This document shows, one piece after another, positions 1 through 7,141 of a stretch of DNA of 21,011 bases. The notes under the pieces were generated by a model. That model was not told where the DNA came from and did no database searches. It worked only from the letters and a program-made list of their open reading frames with translations. Both the position numbers and the translations under genes were made by a program. The DNA comes from CAYLZN01 sp964387935 (GTDB lineage: Bacteria > Acidobacteriota > Vicinamibacteria > Vicinamibacterales > JAFNAJ01): NCBI GenBank assembly GCA_964387935.1, contig CAYLZN010000068.1:1-21011 (forward strand). The letters are read 5' to 3'. Position 1 is the first letter of the stretch. Each line of letters starts with the position of its first letter.

Positions 1-768
1 GGTGTCGAGCAGGCGCTGGGCCAGCGGCAGCGGCATCAGCACGAAGCGCGCGTCGAGGTCGCCAAGACCCGCATCGGTCAGACCCGCGATCAGGGGATCC
101 ACCGTGTTCAGCTGCCCCGATACCGTCATGGCGGCCAGTTGCACACGCGGCTGACGGCAGGAGAACGGCCGCTCCGCGGGGACGAAGCTCCCGCCCGGAC
201 CGACGGCGGCCGTGACCGGAGGGCCCTCACAGTCCAGCATGCGCGCCAGCCGCCCCCCGAGCAGCACCGCATCGCCGTCGCGGACGAGGTGCAGCGGGCG
301 GCCGGCCACGGCGTTCCACGTCCACGGCCCGCGCATCCGCGCCCCCTCCTCGATGTCGTGACCCCACGCGAGGAACATCGTGCGGCTCCGCCCGGCTGTC
401 GCCAGTCCCGCGACCTGCAACACCCGCGTGCGCGCCAGCACGTCGTCACGATGGACCGCGAGGAACGCCTCGACCGCTGCCTGCTCCGCCGGATCGAGCG
501 TGAAGGCGACTGGATCCTGGCGGCCCTCGCGGCTGGATGCGCCGGTCTTCTCCACGATCACCGATCCCAGCATGGCGCGCTGTTCGTTCCACCGTGCCTG
601 GAGATCCTCGAGATCGTCGAGGTATCCCTGGAAGAGGACGATCGCCACGAACCCGACGACCATCGACAGCAGGGTGCCGAGGCTGTGACGCCAGTGCCGC
701 CGCACGTTGCGACGGGCGATGCGCGCCAGCGGCAGCCGGGGTACGGCCGGATCAGCACGCACGGTCAT
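1..768 (-). CDS. ABC transporter permease (MacB/FtsX-like), 3' end cut by window edge
   Basis: The reading frame starts at ATG 766-768 and stays open for 256 codons to the left edge, so the C-terminal part is missing. The N-terminus is basic (RIARRNVRRHWRHS), followed by one hydrophobic segment at about residues 28-45 and then a soluble domain, as in MacB/LolC/LolE-type permeases, whose periplasmic domain follows the first helix. Its start overlaps the stop of the LolA-like gene by four bases (ATGA, 765-768), so translation is probably coupled. It is the last visible gene of the tetR-ABC operon and probably pairs with the permease at 1478-2600 and the ATPase at 2597-3313 to make a heteromeric transporter. 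Substrate unknown; a lipoprotein or lipid cargo is inferred from the neighbouring LolA-like carrier. Confidence 0.85.
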   Translation of the reverse strand, partial: MTVRADPAVPRLPLARIARRNVRRHWRHSLGTLLSMVVGFVAIVLFQGYLDDLEDLQARWNEQRAMLGSVIVEKTGASSREGRQDPVAFTLDPAEQAAVEAFLAVHRDDVLARTRVLQVAGLATAGRSRTMFLAWGHDIEEGARMRGPWTWNAVAGRPLHLVRDGDAVLLGGRLARMLDCEGPPVTAAVGPGGSFVPAERPFSCRQPRVQLAAMTVSGQLNTVDPLIAGLTDAGLGDLDARFVLMPLPLAQRLLDT

Positions 769-1451
769 CGCAGCACGTTGTTGACGTTGAACGCACTGAC
801 CGGGTAGGTCTCGGAACGCGGCGCGTCGAACTGGATCCGGGTGACGGTTCCCGCGCCCGTCGCGTCCCGGATGGTCATGCGGCTGACGAACGGGAAGGTG
901 CCCGTGGAGGACTGGAGCGTGTTGGCGTACTCGAACTCCGCCGTCTTGAACAGGTCACCGCCGACCGGTTCCTCGCCTTCGAGCACGCCCTCGTAGTCGC
1001 GGGCGTAGTGCGTGCTCGCGATGTCGCCGTTGGCCGCATCACCCGACAGCCGCTGACGCGCGGAGATGGACACCGGCCGCCGCAGGCCCGGCTTGACGAA
1101 CCAGATGACGCGATCGTTGAACAGCATGATCTCGCCCTTGTGACGTGGTGGCGCGACCGCCTCCACGAGGGCATCGTCGCCACGTGCCCGGACAAGAAAG
1201 GTCCTCGACGTCGCGTCGCCGTCCTCCTCCGCTTCGATCGTGGCCTGCCAGGTGATGCCGGTGGCCACGCCTCCGCGCGCGCGGTCGGCGTCCGCCAGCA
1301 GCGCGCCCGCCGAGACCTGCTGTGCCTGCAGCCCCGTGGCGCCGGCCGACAGCAGAAACGCCAGAGATACCGCCAGGTCCACCGCGCGCAGAGCGGCCGC
1401 ACCACCCTGCGCGGACCCCCGCCTGTTCTTCCCCTCGATCGAACGCTTCAT
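765..1451 (-). CDS. LolA-like outer-membrane lipoprotein-sorting protein
   Basis: A 228-residue protein. The start is ATG 1449-1451, preceded by GAGGAG at a spacing of 7; an in-frame ATG at 1466 has no such site. Residues 1-44 form a long signal peptide: a basic stretch, hydrophobic core AVDLAVSLAFLLSAG, then a cleavage-like LQAQ. The body matches the LolA-like family that accompanies MacB/FtsX permeases: ADRARGG near residues 55-61, WFVKPGLRRPVSIS near 117-130, and the hallmark NGDIASTHYARDYEG near 141-155. Family members are periplasmic beta-sandwich carriers that shield lipid moieties between the inner and outer membranes. Here it sits between two permease genes and overlaps the second one (ATGA). 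A dedicated export pathway for a lipidated cargo is inferred; the cargo is unknown. Confidence 0.85.
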   Translation of the reverse strand: MKRSIEGKNRRGSAQGGAAALRAVDLAVSLAFLLSAGATGLQAQQVSAGALLADADRARGGVATGITWQATIEAEEDGDATSRTFLVRARGDDALVEAVAPPRHKGEIMLFNDRVIWFVKPGLRRPVSISARQRLSGDAANGDIASTHYARDYEGVLEGEEPVGGDLFKTAEFEYANTLQSSTGTFPFVSRMTIRDATGAGTVTRIQFDAPRSETYPVSAFNVNNVLR

Positions 1452-1477
1452 GACGACGCTCCTCATGGCTGCTCCTG

Positions 1478-2600
1478 TCAGGCGCTCGTCGCAATGAGCA
1501 GGTCCGACGTGTGCTCGCGCAGCCGGCTCCGCACCACCACCCAGGCCACCCCCAGGGTCGAGGTCGCGATCACCGCCAGCAGGCGACCCAGGACCCCCGG
1601 CCCCGGCGTGACGAGGACCTGCATCGTGCCCGGCACGCCGGGCGGGTGGATGTGCAATCCGGCGAACGCCACCCCGGCGGCAACGCCGTACGCCGCCAGG
1701 ACGCCGGCCGCCGCTCCCAGGGATGTGACCAGCGCCACCTCGCGCACCACCAGCGCTCCGGCCACGCGTCTCGTGCAGCCCAGCGCCCGAAGTGTGCCCA
1801 GCTCCCGGCTTCGCTCGTAGACGGTGAGCGTCGTGGCATTCATGACGCCGAGGACCACGACCGCCGCGATGATGACGAGAATTACGCCCGCCATCGAGCG
1901 GAGGAACGCCATCGAGCCCGCGTAGTAGGAATTCACGCGTTCGTCGCCGAACTCGTACACGTCCGCCGGCACGCCTGCCGCACGCAGCCGCGCTCGAAGA
2001 TCCTCGGCCACCCGCGCCGCGTCGTGCCAGTCGTGCAGGAACAGCGACACGTGCGTGACCGCCTCCNNNNNNNNNNNNNNNNNNNNNNNNNNNNNNNNNN
2101 NNNNNNNNNNNNNNNNNNNNNNNNNNNNNNNNNNNNNNNNNNNNNNNNNNNNNNNNNNNNNNNNNNGCGCGGCTGTACGCGAGCACATCTGCGTGTGCCA
2201 GCATTCGCCGCTGCGCGTCCTCCTCGATGCCGAGGGCCACGAACGGCACGCTGCGGCAGCCATTCCCGGCCAGCCCCACGCCCCGAAGGTAGCCGGCGGC
2301 CCAGGCCACCCTTGGATCGCCAGACACCGCCTCCCGGACCGCCGCCTGGTGTTCGGCCGTCAGGCTGTAGCGCAGGGGTCTCGCCATCGCCCGATCGAGA
2401 CCACCTTCGCGGTACACCACGACATGCCCGCCATGCTGCAGGTACACCGCGTTGGTCCGCAGGAAGCGCTCGACGTGTGCGAGATAGCCGCCGAGAATTG
2501 CCAGTCCCGCCACCCCGACGGCCACGGCCAGCCCCGTGGCCAGGTTGCGCCGCCGGTTGCGGCGCAGGTTCCGGGCCGCCAGACGCCACGCGCCGTTCAC
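1478..2600 (-). CDS. ABC transporter permease (MacB/FtsX-like), interrupted by assembly gap
   Basis: It starts at GTG 2598-2600, overlapping the ATPase stop by four bases (GTGA), and ends at 1478. The N-terminal part (about 144 residues before the gap) has a basic leader and a first membrane helix near residues 21-40 (ATGLAVAVGVAGLAILGG). After the N-run the protein continues in a different frame with a soluble stretch and three helices. The second helix is followed by NATTLTVYERSRELGTLRALG, close to the FtsX-domain signature with the E-R-x-x-E-x-G-x-x-R-A-x-G pattern. The frame change falls across the 100 N, whose true length is unknown, so it is not evidence of a frameshift. The four-helix layout with a large periplasmic domain fits MacB/LolCE-type mechanotransmission rather than channel transport. 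Confidence 0.8.
2067..2166. other. Assembly gap (100 N)
   Basis: Exactly 100 undetermined bases, the usual placeholder for a scaffold gap of unknown size. It lies in the periplasmic-domain part of the permease gene. The flanking halves look like one gene, since the N-terminal and C-terminal parts of the same family are on the correct sides, but unknown sequence may be missing. Confidence 0.98.
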
Positions 2601-3313
2601 GACCGGGACTCCGGCTGCGCCGCCACGCCGTCACCGTTGACGATGACCCCATCCGAGATGTGGACCACGCGCGCGACGCGCGACATGAGCTTCTCGTCGT
2701 GGGTCGAGAAGAGGAACGTCACGCCGCGCTTCTGGTTGAGCGCGAGCATCAGGTCCACCAGCCGGTGCGTGGCGTCCGAGTCCAGGTTGGCCGTGGGCTC
2801 GTCGGCCAGCACGAGCAGCGGGGACGTGACCAGCGCGCGCGCGATCGCCACCCGCTGCCGCTGTCCGCCCGAGAGCTTGTCCGGCCACTGCGCGGCGAAC
2901 TCGCCGATCTGCACGTCGTCGAGGGCCTGGACGATGCGGGCGCGGCGCTCGGACGCCGGAATGCGAGGATGGATGAGCAGCGGCAGCTCGACGTTCTCGT
3001 ACACGTTCAGAACGGGGACGAGGTTGAACGACTGGAAGATGAATCCGATCTTCTCGTTGCGCAGCCGCGCCCGGTCGTCGTCGGTGAGGTGCGCCACGTC
3101 GCGGCCGTCGAGGACGACGCGCCCGCGGTCCGGTTCGTCGATGCACCCGACCATGTTGAGCAGCGTGCTCTTGCCGGACCCGGATGGCCCGACGAGGGCG
3201 GTGAACTCGCCGCGGTGCAGGTCCAGCGTTGCGCCACGCAGGGCGTGGACCAGGGTTTCGCCCAGGCGGTAGCGCTTGTGGACGTCGATGAGGGAGACGA
3301 ACGGAGGCCTCAT
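2597..3313 (-). CDS. ABC transporter ATP-binding protein (LolD/MacB type)
   Basis: A 238-residue cytoplasmic ATPase with every catalytic motif: Walker A GPSGSGKS at 42-49, Q-loop Gln near 94 (FIFQSFNLVP), signature LSGGQ at 147-151, Walker B LVLADE at 167-172 with D-loop NLDS following, and H-loop His near 205 (STHDE). The FQSFNLVPVLNVYENVELPL stretch is typical of the LolD/MacB/FtsE branch. The start is ATG 3311-3313, overlapping the tetR stop (ATGA, 3310-3313). A longer open frame reaching upstream to 3394 would run through tetR and is rejected. It should energise the two permeases encoded downstream. Confidence 0.95.
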   Translation of the reverse strand: MRPPFVSLIDVHKRYRLGETLVHALRGATLDLHRGEFTALVGPSGSGKSTLLNMVGCIDEPDRGRVVLDGRDVAHLTDDDRARLRNEKIGFIFQSFNLVPVLNVYENVELPLLIHPRIPASERRARIVQALDDVQIGEFAAQWPDKLSGGQRQRVAIARALVTSPLLVLADEPTANLDSDATHRLVDLMLALNQKRGVTFLFSTHDEKLMSRVARVVHISDGVIVNGDGVAAQPESRS

Positions 3314-3933
3314 CGTCGCAGGCCCCGCAGGACGATGGCCAGCGACCGCGCGAAGTCGTGCGCCAGCGGCGTGGCGGTGCCCGCACCGTGCCACGCCCCC
3401 AGGGCGCCGAAGTAGGTGCCGGAGATGGCTGTGACGGCCGCGCCGAGGTCGACGTCGACGGCGATCCGGCCCGCGGCGCGGGCCTCGTGCAGGAGCTGGC
3501 CCAGCCGGTCGTAGCGCCGATGCTGTGCCGGGCGGTCGGCAGCGGCGAAGGCCGCATCGCGCAGCAGGGCGCCGAGCATGAATCGGCTGAGCACGGGATT
3601 CGAGGCGTGCCAGGCGATGGCGGGCTCGAAGAACGCCTGGACCCTGGAGTTCAGCCCGGATCGGGCGTGCGCCCTGTCGAGCGCTGCGTCCATCGAGTCG
3701 ACCAGGCGGGCCGAGACCTCCGCGAAGACCGATTCCTTGGTCGGGAAGTAGGTGAAGAAGGTGCCCTTGCCGATGTCGGCCGCCTCGGCGATCTCCGCCA
3801 CGGTGGTGTCGTCCAGCCCCTGGCGCACGAAGAGGTCGAGGGCGGCGCGGTAGATGCGGTCCCTCGTTTCGCGCCGGCGGCGCTCGACGCGGGACTCGCG
3901 AGGGGACGGGTCCAGATGGGAGTCAGCGAACAT
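3310..3933 (-). CDS. TetR/AcrR-family transcriptional regulator
   Basis: A 207-residue protein with the N-terminal TetR helix-turn-helix at about residues 25-70: RRETRDRIYRAALDLF, then TVAEIAEAADIGKGTFFTYF and TKESVF. The C-terminal ligand domain is not assignable. It is the first gene of the ABC operon, and the overlap with the ATPase gene makes it a probable local autoregulator. No Shine-Dalgarno site precedes ATG 3931-3933. A possible -10 (AATACT on the minus strand, 3943-3948) ends only nine or ten bases before the ATG, so a nearly leaderless transcript is possible. The signal it senses is unknown; TetR proteins coupled to exporters usually sense the exported compound or a relative. Confidence 0.93.
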   Translation of the reverse strand: MFADSHLDPSPRESRVERRRRETRDRIYRAALDLFVRQGLDDTTVAEIAEAADIGKGTFFTYFPTKESVFAEVSARLVDSMDAALDRAHARSGLNSRVQAFFEPAIAWHASNPVLSRFMLGALLRDAAFAAADRPAQHRRYDRLGQLLHEARAAGRIAVDVDLGAAVTAISGTYFGALGAWHGAGTATPLAHDFARSLAIVLRGLRR

Positions 3934-3982
3934 GACTAAGGTCAGTATTGACCATGGTCATATTTGGTGTCAAGTCAAATAT
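3933..3982 (-). promoter_or_regulatory. Promoter and operator region of tetR-ABC operon
   Basis: An AT-richer patch in GC-rich DNA holds two TGAC-N4-GTCA dyads. One is at 3933-3944 and touches the tetR start codon. The other, at 3949-3960, is the perfect 12-bp palindrome TGACCATGGTCA. A further dyad, ATATTTG-N9-CAAATAT, spans 3960-3982. On the minus strand TTGACA (3967-3972) followed by AATACT (3943-3948) at 18 bp is a plausible sigma-70 promoter, and the palindrome lies between its two boxes. Autorepression by the adjacent TetR is inferred. The same core recurs upstream of the second tetR operon at 8429-8453. Confidence 0.6.
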
Positions 3983-4027
3983 TGTGTTCGTGCCCTTTGC
4001 CGCTCGACGCAGAACGCGTCGGTATGG

Positions 4028-4090
4028 CCGCCAGCCGCCAGCCGCGCGCCGCCAGCCGCTAGGCTAGCCGCGCGCCGCCAGCCGCCAGCC
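4028..4090. repeat. GCC-rich dispersed repeat cluster
   Basis: Two exact copies of the 16-mer CCGCCAGCCGCCAGCC (4028-4043 and 4075-4090) flank related units sharing GCCGCGCGCCGCCAGCC (4041-4057 and 4067-4083). The same 16-mer occurs twice more at the right end of the window (20901-20916, 20932-20947). The cluster lies in the 192-bp intergenic region between the divergent tetR and kinase genes. No coding function seen. Confidence 0.8.
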
Positions 4091-4125
4091 GCCGGCCGCT
4101 TGTCAGAGTGTGGTTAGATATCGCC

Positions 4126-6432
4126 ATGCTCTCCCCCGGCACGTGCCTGGGTCACTACGAGGTGGCCGAACGGATCGGCGCGGGCGGCATGGGCGAGGTC
4201 TATCGTGCCCACGATGCGCGGCTCGATCGCGACGTGGCCGTGAAGGTGCTCTCCCGGAACCTGGCCGGTGATCCCGAGGCGCTCGCGCGGTTCGAACGAG
4301 AGGCGCGTGCCGTCGCTGCGCTGTCGCATCCCAACATCCTCGCGATTCACGATGTCGGCCTCCAGGAGGGGGTGCCGTTCTCCGTGACGGAACTCCTCCA
4401 CGGGGAGTCGCTGCGCGAACGCCTCGACCGGGGGCCGTTGCCGTGGCGCGAGGCGGCGCAGCTCGGCGAGGCGATCGCCGAGGGGCTGGCCGCCGCACAC
4501 GCGAAGGGGATCGTCCACCGCGACATCAAACCGGACAACCTGTTCCTGACCAGCGAGGGTATGGTCAAGATCCTCGATTTCGGCCTCGCGCGGTCGACCA
4601 CCGAGGTGACGGCCGCCACCTTCAGCGGCACGGCGCCGACTCTGATCGGCAGCGGGACCGGTCTGCTCATGGGCACCATCGGCTACATGTCGCCCGAGCA
4701 GACGCGCGGGCTGGAGGTCGATGTCCGGGGAGACATCTTCTCGCTCGGGTGCGTGCTGTACGAGCTGGTGACGGGCCGGCGTGCCTTCGATCGCGAGACG
4801 CCCACCGACACGCTCGCGGCGATTCTCAACGACGTGCCGCCGCCCATGTCCCGGGCAGGCGTGCGCGTGCCCCAGGAGCTGGCGCGCGTGATCGAGCACG
4901 CGCTCGAGAAGGCGCCGTCGGCTCGATTCCAGTCCGCGCGCGATCTGGCGTTTGCCCTGCGCGCGGTGCGGACCGATTCTGGCATCTCGGCCTCGCCGGC
5001 GCCGAAGCGCAGGACACCGCGCAGCCGGATCCGGTCGCTGGCCGTCCTGCCGTTCAGCAGTCAGGGGGACGATCCCGAGAACGACTACCTCAGCGAGGGC
5101 ATCGCCGAAGGCGTGATCAACCGACTGGCCCAGGCGCCGGGTCTGCGCGTCGTCCCGCGCGCGACGGCGTTCCGGTTCAAGACGCGCGACCTCGACCCGC
5201 GAACGGCGGGCGCCGAACTGAACGTCGATGCGCTCCTGACGGGCCGGGTGGTGTCTCGTGGCAGCGCGATCACGATCCAGGCCGAGCTCGTGGATACCGC
5301 CACGGCGTCGCAGCTCTGGGGACAGCGCTACGCCCGCGAGAATTGCCACTGCCTCGAGATCGAGGACAGCCTGGCCGAGGAGATCGTCCAGGCCCTGGCA
5401 CTGCGCCTCGGCGTTCGCAAGGTCAGATCCGCGGCGCCCGCGATCGCGGCGAAGCCTACGGCACCGGCAGCCAGCGTCGATGCCGAGGCCTACCGTGATT
5501 ACCTGCGAGGGCGCTACTTCTACAACAAATGGTCGCCCGACGGATTCGGCAAGGCCATCGAGTTCTTCCAGAAGGCCATCGACAGGGATCCGGCCTTCGG
5601 TCTCGCCTATGCGGGCCTCGCCGATGCCTACGGGGCCGCGGCGTTCTACGGGTACGTTCCCTCGCAGGAGGCGATGCCGCGCGCCGACTTCGCTGCGCGC
5701 CGAGCCATCGAAATAGACCCGGGGCTCTCAGAGGCCCACGCCACCCTCGGACTCACGGCGATGTTCCATCGGTGGGACTGGCCCGCAGCCGAGCGCGCGT
5801 TCGCGCGTGCCATCGAGCTCAACCCGAAGCTCGCGACCAATCACGTCTATCACTCCCTGTTCCTGCTGAGTCACGGGCGCACCGCCGACGCGCTCGAGGC
5901 CGCCCGGCTCGCCGAGCATCTCGACCCGCTGTCACTGCTCGCGGTCAGCGGCGTCGCGTGGAACCTGTTCTTCATGGGCGATCTCGATGGCACCGTCGCC
6001 CAGGTCTACCGGGCGCTCACGCTGGATCCTGAATTCCCCGAGGCGCTCGGGATGCTGGCGCGCGTGGCCGAGCGACGCGGCGAGCTTGCCGAGGCTGCCG
6101 AACGCCTCCGCGCCTGGCTGAAAGCCATTGGCGCGCCGCCCGACAGTGCGGACGACGTCCGTCAGGGCTTCGAGCGGGAAGGGCTGGTGGGCTACTGGCG
6201 GAGCTACCTGGGCGTGCTCGAACGTCACGAGGGCGGCTGCCCGCAGTTCGCCTACGCGCGCGCCGTCGTGCAGGCGCGGCTGGGCAACGCCGAAGGGGTG
6301 TTCGAAGCGCTCGAGGCGTGCTTCGCCGAGCGCCTCGGCATCCTGGTGTTCCTCAAGGTCGACCCGTCGTTTGCCGCGTTCCGCACGGACGCACGGTTCC
6401 TCAGCCTGCTCGCCCGCATGGGACTGGGCTGA
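4126..6432 (+). CDS. Ser/Thr protein kinase with TolB-like and TPR domains
   Basis: A 768-residue protein. ATG 4126 puts the kinase domain at the usual place (YEVAERIGAGGMGEVY at residues 11-26); a GTG at 4108 is in frame but adds an atypical leader, and no clear ribosome-binding site supports either. Kinase motifs are complete: Lys40 in VAVK, HRD at 131-133, DFG starting at Asp151, and a GYMSPEQ activation-loop end. Residues about 304-430 form a TolB-like/CadC-associated domain (SLAVLPFSSQ, DYLSEGIAEGVINRLAQAPG, LRVVPRATAFRFK, LWGQRY). From about 460 to 700 come TPR-like helical repeats. Unlike many relatives no membrane helix separates kinase and sensor, so it should be cytoplasmic. It stands alone, divergent from the tetR-ABC operon. 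Its substrates cannot be inferred. Confidence 0.95.
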   Translation: MLSPGTCLGHYEVAERIGAGGMGEVYRAHDARLDRDVAVKVLSRNLAGDPEALARFEREARAVAALSHPNILAIHDVGLQEGVPFSVTELLHGESLRERLDRGPLPWREAAQLGEAIAEGLAAAHAKGIVHRDIKPDNLFLTSEGMVKILDFGLARSTTEVTAATFSGTAPTLIGSGTGLLMGTIGYMSPEQTRGLEVDVRGDIFSLGCVLYELVTGRRAFDRETPTDTLAAILNDVPPPMSRAGVRVPQELARVIEHALEKAPSARFQSARDLAFALRAVRTDSGISASPAPKRRTPRSRIRSLAVLPFSSQGDDPENDYLSEGIAEGVINRLAQAPGLRVVPRATAFRFKTRDLDPRTAGAELNVDALLTGRVVSRGSAITIQAELVDTATASQLWGQRYARENCHCLEIEDSLAEEIVQALALRLGVRKVRSAAPAIAAKPTAPAASVDAEAYRDYLRGRYFYNKWSPDGFGKAIEFFQKAIDRDPAFGLAYAGLADAYGAAAFYGYVPSQEAMPRADFAARRAIEIDPGLSEAHATLGLTAMFHRWDWPAAERAFARAIELNPKLATNHVYHSLFLLSHGRTADALEAARLAEHLDPLSLLAVSGVAWNLFFMGDLDGTVAQVYRALTLDPEFPEALGMLARVAERRGELAEAAERLRAWLKAIGAPPDSADDVRQGFEREGLVGYWRSYLGVLERHEGGCPQFAYARAVVQARLGNAEGVFEALEACFAERLGILVFLKVDPSFAAFRTDARFLSLLARMGLG

Positions 6433-6470
6433 CCCCCGCCGCCCGCCGCAAGCCGCCCGCCGTGTCGCAA

Positions 6471-6501
6471 CCGTACGCCGCCGTACGCCGTACGCCGTAC
6501 G
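6471..6501. repeat. Short tandem CCGTACG repeats
   Basis: Four copies of CCGTACG occur in 31 bp, three directly in tandem (6481-6501) and one (6471-6477) separated by CCG. They lie in the 76-bp space between convergent genes (kinase and second tetR). The core CGTACG is self-complementary. A transcription-end or repeat-expansion role is possible; nothing coding is seen. Confidence 0.75.
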
Positions 6502-6508
6502 CCCCTCC

Positions 6509-7141
6509 CTACCCCCCCCTCAGTCCCCGCCACAACAGCGCGAGGCTGTCGTCGAGCAGACGGTCGCGAGTGGCCGGCAGCCGCACGAGGCCGCTCAACC
6601 ATCCGGTGAGCACGCCGAAGTAGAGCAGGAAGGAGTCGAGCGCGGCAAGCGGCAGGTTCACGTCCGCGGCAATCTCGCCGCGACGCTGGCGCGCGGCGAG
6701 CAGGGCCACCAGTCGGGCGAGGAACGCCAGCCGCACCTGCTCGAGACCGGGGGCGTCCGCCGGTCCCAGGAACTGCGCTTCCTGAACGAAACGCCGCGCC
6801 AGATCGGGAGAGCCTTCGTAGAGCCGGAAGAGACGCCGGAACACGACGCCAAGCGCCGCAGGCACCGGAAGGTCGTCCTGCACGTGGGCGAACGCCCGGG
6901 CAGACACGCGCCGCAGTTCCGATTCGAACGCCAGCACCAGCAGCCGTTCCTTCGTGGGCGCATGCAGGAACACCGTGCCCTTCGCCACGCCGGCCGCGCT
7001 GGCGATCTCGTCGGTGGTCACCGCGTCGAAGCCACGCGCCTCGAAGAGCCGGCGCGCAGCCACGGCGATGCGGCGCTGCGTGTCCGCCGCCCGCCGCTGG
7101 CGGGTTGGCGGACGAAGCCGCGCTGGCGTCTTTCTGCTCAT
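6509..7141 (-). CDS. TetR/AcrR-family transcriptional regulator, second copy
   Basis: A 210-residue protein with a TetR DNA-binding domain at about residues 20-68: TQRRIAVAARRLFEARGF, then VTTDEIASAAGVAKGTVFLH and APTKERLL. The start is ATG 7139-7141, overlapping the stop of the cytochrome c gene by four bases (ATGA), so it is the promoter-distal gene of a two-gene operon. Its recognition-helix region (AKGTVF) resembles that of the first TetR (GKGTFF), which fits the shared operator core upstream of both operons. It is likely to control its own operon through the two dyads at 8429-8453; this is inferred. Ligand unknown. Confidence 0.92.
   Translation of the reverse strand: MSRKTPARLRPPTRQRRAADTQRRIAVAARRLFEARGFDAVTTDEIASAAGVAKGTVFLHAPTKERLLVLAFESELRRVSARAFAHVQDDLPVPAALGVVFRRLFRLYEGSPDLARRFVQEAQFLGPADAPGLEQVRLAFLARLVALLAARQRRGEIAADVNLPLAALDSFLLYFGVLTGWLSGLVRLPATRDRLLDDSLALLWRGLRGG

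Noticed and set aside
765..2600. One continuous minus-strand frame joining permease N-terminus and LolA-like protein
   Set aside because: It exists only because the 100 N are read through. The real permease C-terminus is in another frame after the gap, and the LolA-like gene has its own start and ribosome-binding site at 1451.
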